DNA of 64,000 bases from Gnetum montanum (GCA_015680685.1 MNCI01011880.1:474387-538386), one strand, 5' to 3'; shown: positions 22,860-35,306, counted from the stretch's first letter. Numbers and translations are program-made. Notes: generated by a model from the letters alone, not told the origin.

Positions 22860-24080
22860 TCACATGGACAAATTTAGTATGAAAATTGAAGCTTTGTTGT
22901 TGGTTGGAAGGTTTTATGTAGAGTCCATAGTTTTGGGGTAAGTGAGAATACATATTTGGGCATTGGTAATGTTGGAAAACAAAATCGGAGAAATTAAAAG
23001 CTTTGGAAGATGTAAGAAAAGGGTATTGAATCCATAATATATAAAAATAGGTTGTATGATAAGGGAAGGTTTTGAAATTGACATTTATGCACTTGGAAGG
23101 TTCAAGATGATGCAGTTATATTAGAAAAGTACAAGTTACAATAGTTATACAAGTGGATCCTCCCCAAAGTAGGCTCCTTAATGCCCTTATATAACCATAC
23201 CTAAAAATGTCTATAGGCACCAAAGGGGTTGAATGCAATGCATACCTATTTAGCAAAACACACATGTTAGAACCACCAATTTGAGAGAATAACTCTATGT
23301 TGCACAGAACCACAAGTTATGATCATATGAATAGTGAGATGAGATGGATTTTAGAAACAATTGTGGAAATTGTGATGTAAGGTCTCTTACCATAGGCATA
23401 ATAAATATTTGTGTATTATTAATGATTAATGTAATTATTAACCCATCTTTCCAAGATTCAAACCATGTCCAAACCACGTTCCAATGACCTTTTATTTTAT
23501 TTTCATCTATGTCAACCTTACTAGAGGACTACCTTCAGGCATGGCTAACATGTCTTTCTAGTGACATGGTAAGGTAGCACTTATTTTACTCTTACTTCCA
23601 TTTTTCATTAGATCTACAAGGATATAATTACAACCTTAGCAACATGATAAAACATACAAAAGTAGTGAAATAGATTCCACAAGTTTTCTTGAGGTCACAT
23701 CATTTGCATTCCCCTTTGGTTCTTCACTTTTCTATCCAAGCATAATGATTACGAGTTTATTCTTAGTTTGATGATGAAAAATAATATCATTATGATCATG
23801 GTAAGAACCTATTATTAATGGAATACATGGATGGATGATGTGGCCTCACTATCTAGATAATCAATCCCTCATGACTTTGATAATATAGAGAAAACCTCAC
23901 CTCATTAGGTTACATTTTTTCATTTCATTCACAATTGAGATTATTAACAAAGGAAATAAAAATAAAGTGTAGAAAAATTTGAAAATATGGGTAAAATGTG
24001 TATCAGGAAATGAGAATATTATAAAAAATTGTAAAACAAAAAGATGAAAAAAGTTTATTAATTCTTGATTTTAGGATGGA
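22860..24080. other. AT-rich stretch, nothing recognised
   Basis: No domain, LTR or RNA gene seen. Minus-strand ORFs of 60-65 codons (23,116-23,477) are featureless. Confidence 0.3.
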
Positions 24081-24089
24081 GCATCTCCC

Positions 24090-24880
24090 CCATGGCTAGG
24101 CATTTGACCATGACAAGAATTAATAAGTGGTCATGCAGGCTCCATGCATTTTTGAGACAATGTTAGAATTTTATTTTCAAGCCATTGGGTGTCTTATGGT
24201 TTAGTGGAAGCTATGTAGATAGGTAGTTGCTCATACACTTGGTTTTGAAACATATGATGGCTTAGAATAGGAGTTATGTTAACTTTGTAGATGTTTGGCT
24301 TGTGACTGCACCCTTTATCATGATTAGTAATGCATGGATTCTATTATCTCTCCATGGTGCTATATTCATTATTTCTATTAGGTGTTGGAGTAACGATGGA
24401 TGTTGGCCTTTGTGTAGGATTGGAGGACATTGGTTGTGAGAGGAATAGTGTTGCATTTGATTGGAATTGTGATAGCTTGGATGAGTTACTAGATCCATGA
24501 GTGTTATGCTCATGCATGGGAACCATCCTAAAGAAAGGGTGTTTCCAAGATTGTGATGGAGATCTACTGGCTTTATCATTTCTATGTATGTTCATAGCAC
24601 ATGTAGCATTCTATCATTGATGTTGTGGTGTTGAACCTTCTTGTGTTGCTAGTCGTGATGTGTGATGGTGGTGAGTATGAGAATATTGAGGATATGATGG
24701 AGGGTGAGAGGTGTAAGGTGGTGACCTCATAGAAGATGTTGCGGGTTGATGATATTCAGGAGCATGGTAGTAGTGATTTGAAATAGAGGAAGTAGAACTA
24801 GTTTGGAGAATAGGTTGTTGAATTTAGTATCTAGATGGGTTCAGTTGACAATAAGGGTAGCACTAGTTTGATGATGGCCT
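24090..24880 (-). pseudogene. Ser/Pro/His/Gln-rich coding trace, possibly gag-like
   Basis: Minus-strand reading from about 24,880 downward gives a low-complexity protein in two main frames. Examples are YHAPEYHQPATSSMRSPPY and SHTHHHHTSRLA, then 24,595-24,344 (83 codons, RNDKASRSPSQSW and STQRP-type Ser/Pro-rich segments). Codon use looks coding and stops are few. No capsid or zinc-knuckle motif is certain. Near 24,090 the motif SHGGDAPS with the DNA CATGGGGGAGATG matches the segment that closes integrase in element A (17,060-17,075), suggesting a retroelement origin. Confidence 0.35.
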
Positions 24881-24899
24881 CCCCCACAATTGTGGGTTT

Positions 24900-25940
24900 T
24901 TCCATTGCAGTTGATGATAGTGTTGAGGTTAGTAACAAGTCCCACTAGGATAGAACAATTTTTTGTTGGACTATCTATAATTACCTTGTGAGAAAGGTAA
25001 TTTCCTATGCATCTACTTTTGTACGAACATGGGATTCAATGCAAAAGCCCAGTACTCATGTAGATGTAACATGACTGGGAAATAGCCCTTTGGATGTTCA
25101 TATAAGTAGATGTCACATCCATCATATTATTTAGTGGTTGAGTTTATAGAATCTTATTCTACAACCATTTTTCCTTTTTTCAATTAGTGTTCTTACCATC
25201 CAAAGCATAATATCAAATAGAATTTATAAGAACATAGCACAATGATGAGATTAGTACTAAATAAAATCTATCCTCAATAATTGGAGTTAATTCACCATTC
25301 TCTCTTAGGTTAAGTACCTAAGTCTAGTACCAATTCTATAAATTTCTTATTTTGTAACACTCTAGATCATAGATCAACAACACCTAATATTTTTTAATCT
25401 AATTAAATGTATAACTATCAAAGGATAAGACTTCTAATAAGAATATTACTTAACGAGAAATCCAACCATACTAAATAGTGTAAGCTATATCACAAATGAT
25501 AGAAAGTAATACTTAACTATTTTTATGCACATCATCATTAAAGAAATAGGGTCAAATTGTAGGGAAACATGCTTTGTTAGTAGATCAAAAGTTTTTTCCC
25601 TTCCAATTTAGGGGTCAGAAGCAGAATGAAGATCCTTAGAAGTTCCAAGATATCTTAATCATTACTAAGGAACAATATGACCATAATTCCTTGCATACAA
25701 TGTCACAATGATATGTAGACATGAAAAGGAGCTTTGACTCTAATTCTTGGATCACTGCCCTTCTCCATAAACCAAGGCTTAAGGCTAGATGCATTAGAGT
25801 AGGAACATATCTTAGCTTTCTTAAGAAAATGATGTCTCTATGTGTATGATAGTTCTCTTTGAGTATGTTACATATATTCATTTGTTTGGTCACTTATATG
25901 GTTATAAAGGCATCATCATGATACTCCTATTTGTGGACTA
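24900..25940. other. AT-rich stretch, nothing recognised
   Basis: No ORF with a motif. The 85-codon minus ORF at 25,636-25,893 has no similarity I can name. Confidence 0.3.
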
Positions 25941-26074
25941 ACATGTGGCATGTGAGATATGTACTTATATTGTATAAATAGGTTCTTGAGGACATTGAAG
26001 CATAGTTTACCTTGAGTCGACTCTAGAAAATTTAATTCTTTCTAGACTCTTGAATGGTGTTGAGTAGTACTTCC

Positions 26075-26082
26075 CTAGAGTA
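26075..26082. repeat. SINE target-site duplication, left copy
   Basis: CTAGAGTA, repeated exactly at 26,240-26,247. Confidence 0.7.
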
Positions 26083-26239
26083 AATAACAATGAGGTGTTA
26101 GCTTAATGGTATAACTTTTGATTTTAAAACTTCAAGTTATGGGTTTGATTCTAGTAGAAAATGTTGAATTTTAAAATAGTCTAATTAGATTATATATTTT
26201 TGGGTATACCTCTATTACAATTATTTTAGCCCCTTTTTC
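26083..26239 (+). mobile_element. tRNA-derived SINE
   Basis: A 157-bp insertion flanked by perfect 8-bp duplications (CTAGAGTA). Its head has a polymerase III box A, TAGCTTAATGG (26,099-26,109), and a box B-like GGGTTTGATTCT (26,141-26,152), with tRNA-like spacing and a D-arm AGCTTAATGGTATAACT. The body is AT-rich and the tail ends in a CCCCTTTTTC pyrimidine run. A tRNA gene is excluded because the acceptor stem does not pair. The box B C-to-T changes suggest age. It is inserted in the copia-like LTR remnant. Confidence 0.7.
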
Positions 26240-26247
26240 TAGAGTAG
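26240..26247. repeat. SINE target-site duplication, right copy
   Basis: CTAGAGTA, identical to 26,075-26,082. Confidence 0.7.
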
Positions 26248-26260
26248 TGTTGTTATACTT

Positions 26261-26272
26261 GGTATCAAAGAT
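26261..26272 (+). promoter_or_regulatory. tRNA-Met-type primer-binding site remnant
   Basis: TGGTATCAAAGA differs at one position from the TGGTATCAGAGC core that plant Ty1/copia elements use with initiator tRNA-Met. Confidence 0.45.
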
Positions 26273-26279
26273 AAGGTTT

Positions 26280-28397
26280 TGGATTCAAGAAGAGGATATA
26301 TCTAGACAGTTTTGGAAAGTAGTTACAAGTAATAGATGAGATGCTTAAAGATGAGTAAATAGATCTTGGTCTTGTTGTTGTAGAGGATCAAGTTATGTGA
26401 ATAGTTGCTACAATTAGATGATGTATAATGCATTATTTACCTTGAGCCAAAGGGATCTAAATGAAACAAAAATGGTCTCATGATTCAAGCATTGGTTTAT
26501 TCTAAGAAATTGTCCTTATTATTATGGTGAGCTCTTGTGGTGTAGGGACACCTCTTTCAATTTCGTTTGTTTCTTTCCTACATCTATGTTTGTAGGTTCC
26601 ATGCTTGAAGAAGATGTCTCCAAGGGCTAAAATATGTCTTGGTAGAGATTGAGAACTGATAAAGGATGTCTTGGATGTAGAGGAGACATCTTGCTAGTGG
26701 AAAGACATATTGTCCAAGATGTTTCCTACTAGGAGAAGATGTTTTGTCGAAGACATCTCCTACTAGGAGGATATGTCTTGTGAAAATAGGAGGCATCTCT
26801 CCTTAAAGCTGGTTTTGATAGGAGACATCTCCATAGGCCAGAGATGACCCATATGGCCAAGAAAGCTGTCACAAACACTTGTTCCAATTTGAAAGATAGC
26901 TGAAATAGGATGAAAAAGGATTGACATAGAAGGAGAGAAGGTGAGAAGACTTGGGTAACATCTAAAAATCATCAAGTTGAGTTGAGGAAAGGTTTCTAGG
27001 TTTCTTATCTTCTAATTTGACATAAGTATTATTGTATTTACAATTGTTATGGATGAGGAGTACGAAAGAGAGATCTTAAGAGTGGAAATTAAGCAAGAGA
27101 GAATGGGTGAGCAACATTGAGTGAGTGTAATTGGTGATTGTAGCTCCAAGATCAACCTGATGTGTGTTGGTTTGTGTGTTCTATTCTCTTATGTCTTACC
27201 TGTGAGTCAAGATCTCAGTTCTAGGTTATGAGAGACATTGTCAATTGGTTTTGTCTTCCATTAAGAACAACCATTGTGTGGATGTAGAACCTCATGCTCT
27301 ACAATAATGTTTAAGTGTGATAGCTTTTGGTGGTTTTTTAGTTTTGAGAACCAGGTTGTAATTTTCTAATAAATTAATTGAAGATATCTAACTTTCTTAT
27401 TTTATAGTAAAAAGTTTTATCTTACATAATATCTAGATTTAGAATTTGAAGGTGATTAATTAGTGGAGTTAACCTACTCAATCTTGCACAAAATATAAAT
27501 GTACACTAGCTCAAAATTTTATAGGAAAAAATTATGTGGTATGCCAAGAGAATGTTATCAATGATCTCTAGTTTCTGTAAAACACATTCTCTCCTACCAA
27601 TTGATCCTTGTGACTATTTAAGATGATGATTTTGTCTTGCATCAAATATAAGGCAATGTATGAGATCTATGTTTGCTGTTACAATATGTTGTGTTTGTTG
27701 TCTAGTTATCCTTATGTCATTAATCTTGTGAAGATTTTTTGGCTCGAATACCCCAAAGAGTCCATAATTTGATGTAATGATGTGATGGTTTTGGTATATG
27801 TGTGGTGAAATAGTACTTGGATTTTAATTTGAGGATTCAAGGTATCATCTCTCCAATGATGGGATATTTTTCATTGATTTTTAACATGTTTCAAGGTGTT
27901 TTGAGTTTATTTTGATGAGTTTAGGGGGTTTTAGGGTCAATGGAAACTTGTTTAGAGGAATTTAGAGGTTCTAGATCTTAAAACAAGTAACTTTATTTTT
28001 GGCCTTGGTAGGAGAGACATCTCTCTAGCATGCAAGTTGTCTCTCCAACAAGCAAGATGCCTTCCTGAAGACATATTCTACCAAACGTATTCTCCAAGAT
28101 GTATCCCCAAACTCTAATACATCTCTTGCAACTCCAAGATGTCTCCTCTAAGATATGAGTATTTCAAGAAAGATGTCTCCTGCTTTTCCAAGACATCTTG
28201 TACAAATTTCAACAAACTTCAACTTGAATTCTAATTTGGAGGAAAGAAAAAGAATCAATTTGAAAGCTATAAAAAGGCACCAAAAGCCCAATTTTAGGTA
28301 GCCTAATTAGAAGGGAGAAGGTTAGTCTAAAAGGAGGAGGCTAGTCCTAAGAGAGAAGGTTATTCTCAAGAGTGAGGTAAGAGATCCTTAAGAGAGT
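26280..28397. other. non-coding DNA with AGATGTCTCC/GGAGACATCT motif clusters
   Basis: Two clusters (about 26,600-26,860 and 28,010-28,200) repeat the decamer AGATGTCTCC and its complement many times, sometimes as adjacent inverted pairs. The rest is AT-rich. The pattern parallels the inverted-motif arrays inside the X, Y and Z LTRs, with a different motif, so this may be another LTR. No LTR ends were identified. Confidence 0.4.
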
Positions 28398-28426
28398 TGA
28401 AACACCACAAAAATTTGGGTCTTAAC
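28398..28426 (+). mobile_element. first 29 nt of the element Y 5' LTR
   Basis: TGAAACACCACAAAAATTTG... matches the start of the Y 3' LTR at 62,748. It is cut after 29 nt by element X; the rest of this LTR resumes at 37,398. The last 5 nt (TTAAC, 28,422-28,426) and 37,393-37,397 (TCAAT) are probably the decayed X target-site duplication, differing by two transitions. Confidence 0.8.
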
Positions 28427-29999
28427 CATAGTGACCGAGAACATTGGTGGTTGGAACACCAAGGGGTTTACGGGTGCATAGCCTCGACCTCGCCTCCGTG
28501 CAAGGGCCTTTGCTAGGAAATAGAGGTGGAGTGCCTTGGATGGTCTTGTCAATTGAATAGGGACTTTGCTAACTACAATTGGGGTATTGGGTGTAACCAA
28601 GGGTGGCATGGTTAGTCAAAATGAAAATGCAAATAATGTGAAATGATGCTAAGTGTCAAAGTGGTGTTTTGCGATGCTAAGCATAGAGCGTAGCCACAGA
28701 ATGGGGGCTAGTGTAGCCAAGGGTTTTGACCAAAACGAGGGTGTCAACCCATGGAGACTACCACCCAAGTGTTGTACAATGTGACAACGTGTGAAAAAGT
28801 GCAAAAAGATGTAAGAAAAATGTAAGAAAATGCTAGAAATAGGAGAGAGAAATAGAACACTACCCCAAATGGAAGTGTAGTTAACTCCAAAAGGATCTTA
28901 GAAGGTACACAGTATACAACAAGCACATTGGGAGCATAGTCATAGTCTTAGTGCTATCAGGTTGTGAAGTTTGGCACTTACCATGATGAACCGTGCCTAC
29001 TGGGTTGGCCACCACAGTGTACCATGCGATATTTGGTAGGGCTACAATGGGGCTGCCATGTTTTATGTAGGGTAGTTATGCCTCTCTATCAGTGTGGTGT
29101 GCTTTGGGTCTCGTTCACCCATGGAGTTAAGCGCCAAGATGCCAAAATGCCAAATGACAAATAAAAGTGCTAATTTCCAATCCCTAAAATGTTGGGGAAT
29201 AAGGGTATTTATGTTAGCCTAAAATGTAGATTAGGTGCCACATGGCAGTGTGGTAGGTGGGACCCTTGCTACGCTTGACACCTTGCTACTCTTGTTATGC
29301 TCTAGAGCATAGGTACAATTTGGGATAAATGGGGGTGCAAGAGAAATGAAAATTGCTGATCTTACCTGCTAGAGGGGTGCTGGAGTTGGAATGAAGGCCT
29401 GTGCTAAGTTTTGGAAGCTTTTGAAGGTAGTTCCATGTTGCTACGCTAGCTACGCTTTGGAGCGTAGCACAATAGTTAGGTAATTCTTATAAAAGCTAAA
29501 GTCCAATGCTGCTACACTTGCTTCACTAGAGAGTGTAGTAAGAGGGGATAGGGCATTGCATGAACACTTAGAAAAATCTGGAAAAATTTGTAGTCCTTAT
29601 TCTTACTACACTAGCTAGACTCAGGAGCATAACAAGAGGGGTAGCTTTAGGAGTTTGAAATTCTACCAAACACCTGTTCCATGTTCAGCTAACTTGACAA
29701 ATTCTAGCTTGACAATAGTGCAGACTAGCCACTAGAGTGCTGCTACACTTGCTATGCTCAAGAGTGTACTAGGAGGAATGGGAGTGTAGTAGGAAACTTA
29801 GAAAAATTTTTGCAGCTTGTGTAATTGTTTTGACACTTCACCAAAATTGCAGAAAATTGGCTATTGAAGTTGACTATGCTCTACTATAGTGGAGAGTGTG
29901 GTCCCAACACTTAGAAAAACTTATTGAAAGTTCCATCGTTCTGACACTTAGTTAAATTTGTAGTTGAGAAGCAGTAGTCCAAATTTTTGTTGTGTTTAA
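28427..29999 (-). mobile_element. 3' LTR of element X
   Basis: 1,573 bp. On the minus strand it starts TTAAACAC (family form TGAAACAC) at 29,999 and ends at 28,427 next to the Y LTR fragment. It is packed with short inverted pairs such as GCTACGCT/AGCGTAGC and repeated ACACTTAG motifs. TGAAACACC-type ends and the GGTCTTGTC...GTGCCTTGG block are shared with the other family members. Plus-strand short ORFs in it are meaningless. Confidence 0.87.
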
Positions 30000-30001
30000 T
30001 T

Positions 30002-30013
30002 GTCCCCTCTTTG
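30002..30013 (-). promoter_or_regulatory. polypurine tract of element X
   Basis: Minus strand CAAAGAGGGGAC lies next to the LTR; Y and Z have AAAGAGGGGCC at the same place. Confidence 0.75.
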
Positions 30014-31890
30014 TTGATGTTTAGAGGAGTGGCTTGAGAGATGTTGACAAAGAATCACAAAGCACCATAGTAGACATGGCACCAAAATCACTCGTTGGTA
30101 CTAGATCAAGTGTTGTTCCACTATGTTCAAGAGTGTTATGTATAGTGGTATGCTAAGGGCAAGGGGTGTAGGTAATGTAAGAGAAATGAAATGAAAATAG
30201 GGGAGATGAAATACAAACAATGATGCAAGATGCGAAGTTAGCATAGCTAATGATAACCATGGCATAGAGTAGTTTGCCCCCAAAATGTTGATCTCTTGTC
30301 GAAATGCTCATGAGAGAGTTAACATTGATTTAAGGCTGGGTTGGTTGCAAAATTGCAGCATTATCGATTTACTTGGGGATGTGCTTTTCCCCATTCTAGT
30401 TTTTTTCTTTTTTCATTTTTTGCTTTTTCTTCTTTGCTTTGCTATGAGGTGAACCTTCATTAGGTTTGGCTTATTTTTGAATGCTAACTACAAGGTGTGG
30501 GCCATCGAGTAGATGGGCTTTTCTTTGATGCAATCACATCACATCTGTAGGATAGGTGTTTACTCCTTGGGATGAGTTGCATTACATTTGCTTAGGTCTT
30601 TACTAGCCAACAGAGGCTTCCCATGGGACATGTTGCATTACATCTACCACGGGTTCTATAGTTGATGTGAGGAGAATTCCATATGCATCACAGTGCACAT
30701 GCATTAGGGGGGTGTGCAATCATGAGTATGCGAGGGATGAGAGGCTATTGAGATGAAGGAGTGGATGTGCATAGGCTGTAATAGGATGTGGGGTATGTGC
30801 ACTCTTGAGTGGCTTAACTAGTCTAATCATGCACATTAGAGTAATGTGGGGACTTGCTACTACGATGAGATGCATCTTTGCACGACCACCTTCGGGGCTT
30901 CATCTTGCAAATACAACTTTAAGTAGACAAGAAGACCACATAACATGAAATGCAAATAAAATGCCAAATGTGAAGATGCTACAAGTGCTAGATGAAAAGA
31001 TGCTATAAATGTGTTAAATACTATACTAATTGAAAGTGCTTAGGAAGCCAGTGAAGGTGCAAGGGCGATGATGTTGTGAGTCCTCTAAAGGCCACACTAA
31101 TGGCAGGTGCTCCAAAAGATTAGCAGAATGGTGCGAGGCGATGATGCTGCAAGTGTGTGAACCTAGTTTAAGGTCCCAGGAGACTATGGAGTGCTAGTTT
31201 ATAGTCCTAACAGACTACTGTGTGCCATTTTAACATCGTAGTAGATAAGTTGTTGTGTTAGTTTAACATCATAACCCAAGGACGATTTGTGCTAGTTTAT
31301 AGTCATGGTAGATTGGTACACTAGTCTTGTGTGAGGTGTGATGTTGCATGCATAGTCATGTTGTGTGCCTACAAGATCCTACAAAAATTGACTAGAAAAA
31401 AAATTTCAACTAGCACCTATTGTAAAGAGAGTTAAAAATGTATAAATGAAAGGAAAGCAATGCGAAGAGTGATAGTTTTAGGCCTTTCTAGGCTGCAACA
31501 GTAGTTTAAGATCATTTTAGGTCATACGTTGCCAGTTTAAGGCCATGGTGGACCACAGGTTGCTAGTTTAAAGGCATTCTGGGTCGTGGGCTAATTTAAT
31601 GCCTTTTTGGGCCATGGGCTAGTTTAAGGCCTTTCTGAGCAATTTTTTTTTTGTAGTTTTACTTTTATGATTTTCATGTGTTTTTGATGTTTTTCAAATG
31701 TAATGCATAAGCTAATTTGATGAGTGCATAATCAAAGCAAAAAAACAAAAAAAAAATGCTTGAACAAAATGAAATGCATGATCTAAGAAAGTAGGAAAAA
31801 TGTAAATGCATAGGCTAGTGTGATGCAAATTAAAGTAAAAAATGCATGGCAAGTGGAGGCAAGGGGTAGGCAAGTTCCTAGCACATTTTT
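30014..31890 (-). other. 3' internal non-coding region of element X
   Basis: No ORF of interest. It contains degenerate repeats of about 45 nt, each ending in a TTAAACTAGC-like motif (clear around 31,140-31,330 and 31,480-31,640), in the same place as the arrays in Y (42,500-43,030) and Z (59,628-60,062). Confidence 0.5.
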
Positions 31891-31899
31891 GGCTAAGCA

Positions 31900-32690
31900 A
31901 GTGCCTTGATCAGGTAGTTGTTTCCTAATCTAGTTTGGATTAGGGGATGTGTAGGGCCTAGGGTCCTTTGGGAGGTCACAGGCTTCAACTACTTTTTCAG
32001 GTGGGTCAGCCTTATGTGTTATGTTGGTTGCCTTAGATGCATCACCCAGAAACTCCACCTTTGACACTTGTTCCATGCCTATGTTGTGTAGAGTTGGAGG
32101 GGAGGCATTATCACTATGGATGATAACTTAACCACCTTCGTATGGAAGGTGGACTTCTTGGTAGATGGGAGAGGAGATCGCTTGTAGTTGAGCTAGGCAA
32201 GGCCTGCCTAGGATCTAATTGAAGCCTGGCATCTTCTCTATGATAGTGAAATCTACATTGGTGGGGAATTTCTCTCTTACCACAAAGGCTAAGTTTATTG
32301 TACCCTTGATGGTAACACATGATCCGTTGAAGGATTTTAGACACGCAGTTTTGGTTGGCTTGATTTCATCTGCTAGGCCTAGCTTGTCGATGATGGAGTA
32401 CATGACTATGTTTGTTACTACACCATCATCAACATGCACCCTATATATCATGCACTACCCAACACATATTGTAATGGATAGTGGAGCTATAGTGACCTCC
32501 CCTTGTTTGGGGTTGATCTTGACTACATCATCGCAAAATGCTAGGGATGTTGAACCTGATTCTTGTGGTGTAGAGGGCAACATCATTGCACGGATGGTGT
32601 CCTCTGTAATAGGAATGAAGGCCAACATCCAAGCCAATGCTTGGCAGTGAGTAGATGAGGTCATGACTAGGTTGTACAAGCTCAACGTTA
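31900..32690 (-). pseudogene. retropepsin and C-terminal tail of the element X polyprotein
   Basis: Minus strand. A helical linker (LAWMLAFIPITEDTI, near 32,640) is followed by the protease, with VHVDDGVVTNIV near 32,435, TACLKSFNGSCVTIKG near 32,355 and a flap region ending MPGFN. The tail GRPCLAQLQAISSPIYQEV (near 32,190) matches the retropepsin C-terminus. The polyprotein ends with a DPRPYTSPNPN...RKQLPDQ motif that Y and Z share. The active site is DDG, as in many Tat-lineage elements. Stops at 32,452 and near 32,214 and the absence of pol behind it mean it is dead or dependent. The plus ORF 32,219-32,650 is a shadow. Confidence 0.75.
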
Positions 32691-33215
32691 TGTTCTTTTA
32701 GTTGAGTGTTTGTTTCACTTGGGTTAGTGAAACTACAAAGTCCTTGTCATTGGCCATTGTGTTGTCCTTGACTTGCTCCATGTGGCTTGAGAGATAGATC
32801 TCTCATGGAGGGGATTTGGGCTTGGGTTGCTTAGCTTGCTTAGGGGTAGGAAACCCAATGTTTAGTTGTTGGTTGCTAGTTATGGCCTCTACTTTGGCCA
32901 TGGGGGTTTTAAGGTACTCGTTCATCCTCTTATGTTACCACTTGGTAGGCTTACCTAGGTTGTTAGTGGGGTTAACCATTGAAGGAGGAGAGGAGAGATT
33001 AAGACATTGCCCAATCTTGGATTTTAGCTAGGTGAGAGGCCATCACATTGTGGCATTCTTATGTCAAATGGTGGTTTAGGAGTTGTTGTGGGACCAACTC
33101 GTTGTCGAACATTGATGATGAAAGATTGCTTAGTAGTTGTTACTACGTCATGCTAGTTTAATGTCTTAGCAAATGGCTGGTTTGGTTATTAGTTTAACAT
33201 CTCAGCAGATAATTG

Positions 33216-35306
33216 TTATGGGACCTTGATCATAAAGGATGTTGTGGGTGCTTGAGGTGGCACTTTGATAACAAAGAGGGGACTCTTGCCTATGGAAATC
33301 AAGGGGATCCTTACCTTGTTGGAAGGCATGCAAATCGCAAAAGGTTGTTGTGCAAGTTTAGACTTGCTACCTATGTTGATGGAGCTTATGATGTAGGGGG
33401 CATCATCTATGTTGGATTCGCTTGTTGCATCAAGAACTAGTTGGCCTCGTTCTATCATTCTTTGCAAGTTGTCTTGCAAAGAATGATAGTTATCTGTACT
33501 ATGACTAGACATCTGGTGGTAATGACAGCATTGGTCCAACTTGAAGTGTTGTGAGATGGGGGGCTCATTTAGTACTGTTGAGGTGGGGTTTCTTAGTAGT
33601 TGGAGTACTTGTTATGTTTTTGGTAGGCAATCTCTGATACATATTTGTATTGGATTTGCTTAGCTTTTAGGAGTTTCTCTAGTAGTTTAGAGGGTTCCAT
33701 TGATAGTGGTGTATAATTTGAGTGATCCTTGTATTCAAAGTTGGACCTTGGGATGGCCCCTACCAATGTAGGCAAGTTGGCACTAGAGTTGGTGGCTTTG
33801 TAAGCTGGGGCCTTTGGTTTCTTAGCCATCAAACCCTAGTTGGTTACTTTTGTGCTTGTGGCTTCTATTATCACTATTGCTTTTTTCTTGTGCACATGTT
33901 GGTTTCTGTAGGCCATGTAGGCCAAATCATTGCTAGCTTGCGCTACCTCCTCTATGCCCTTTGTTTGGGCAAAGGCTTGGCTAAGTGACTTTGGAGCCAG
34001 GTAATACAGTTTGGACTTGATGAAGTCATTCACTACATCCTTGAAGATAGCCAGTAGGTGTGTCTCTACTAAGGGTTCACACATTTTGCTCAATGTGATG
34101 TTTCAGCATTGGAAGAATTTTGGCATTAGCTCTAAGGGCCCTTGCTTGACCTGCATGAGTTGGTTAAGGGTTGCTTTAGGCTTTAGGTTGTACCTAAAGC
34201 ATGTCACAAACTGGATTATGAGATCCTCCAAAGAAGAGATTAAGGCCTTGCATTGCATGCAATAGTAGTCTAAGGCCTTGTCAGTGAGTGACATGGGGAA
34301 CATGTGCATGATGGCATGTGGCCAGGCTTGAAGAAGGAAGACACTTGGATTAAAATGTGACCAAGTGTGCATTGGGGTCCCCTTTACCATTGTACTTGGT
34401 GAGTTGAGGTAGCTGAACCCCAACTGGGAGAGTTAAGGGTTGGACTATAGGACTTATGGGGTCATCCCAGTAGAAGTCCACCACCATGACAATTTTAAAG
34501 GAGGTAGCTTTGAGTTGGTTGAACTCCTCCATCAAACTTTAGATCAGTTGGAATGCCTAATCCAAGCTTGGGAATGTGCCAGTTGGTTGCATTGGTTGGG
34601 CCTGTGTTGGTTGTATGGCATACGGTTAGATTGTTGGTTGCAGATTTTTCCAGTTTAACATCATAGCGAATAGGTTTAGTTGATGTATTAGTTGAGGGAT
34701 GGGTGTGGTGACTAAGGTGGGCCACACATAAGTGGGTTGGACAGACGCTATGGACATCAATGAGACATGCAGGATGTAGGATGCTTGAATCGTTTAGGGT
34801 TGGGAAGTGGCTCCTACATGAGCATAGGATTGGAAAAATGTAGTAGTTGCTTACAAGGAAGGCTAAATTGGCATGGTCACCATCTTGGAGAGGATGGGTG
34901 GAAAAAATCAAGGAGGGGCCGTACTAGGGAGCAGTTGTTGGAAGATGATGTAGAGGGGGCTCTTGTATTCAAAGTGAGCCTCAAACTTATCTTTTTCCTC
35001 CTATGAGGCATCCTCATAGGTTTTTCTTACATCATGCTCATTTGCACAGATGAGTTGGAACAACAGCTGGTGGTAGGACTCTGTGAATGGAATTATGTCA
35101 AACAAGGAGGGGTTGTACTACTATCCATCTAGGTGGACTTGTTTGTAGTCTTATTTTATCTCCAAGTCAAGGTAATCCACTAGTAATTATACTTGGATTT
35201 TGGCATAAACAAAATTATATTATTCATGGCTTAATGCAACATGCTTTGGGTTGATCATGGTATCAAATGTGTTAGACACCAACATGGAAGGTTGATTTGG
35301 ATTCAT
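33216..35306 (-). pseudogene. gag of element X
   Basis: Probably begins at ATG 35,306 (MNPNQPSMLVS), the same start as in Y. After a decayed Pro/Thr/His-rich stretch (34,911-34,560) the capsid core runs 34,535-33,836. It includes VVDFYWDDPISP, TKYNGKGDPNAHLVTF, MSLTDKALDYY, LEDLIIQFVTCFRYNLKP and ETHLLAIFKDVVNDFIKSKLYYLAP. A CHYHQMSSHSTDNYHSL knuckle-like block follows near 33,525, equivalent to the CxYH...GHxTDxCxxLK signature of Tat-type Gag. Two or three frame changes separate the pieces. Confidence 0.75.

Larger units (their letters stand above)
25945..26258 (+). mobile_element. remnant of a Ty1/copia-like LTR (3' part)
   Basis: A TATAAATAGG box at about 25,973 is followed some 280 nt later by a tRNA-Met-type primer-binding site at 26,261, after subtracting nothing for the nested SINE. 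Without the SINE the distance is about 125 nt. The LTR end near 26,258 reads GTTGTTATA. The start of the LTR and a second LTR were not found and no copia coding follows, so this is a remnant call only. Confidence 0.35.

Noticed and set aside
26092-26165. A functional tRNA gene
   Set aside because: Box A and box B are present but the acceptor stem does not pair, and the unit lies within a 157-bp insertion with 8-bp duplications, which fits a SINE.
32219-32650. Plus-strand ORF of 143 codons
   Set aside because: Complement of the X retropepsin, whose motifs and family alignment are clear on the minus strand.
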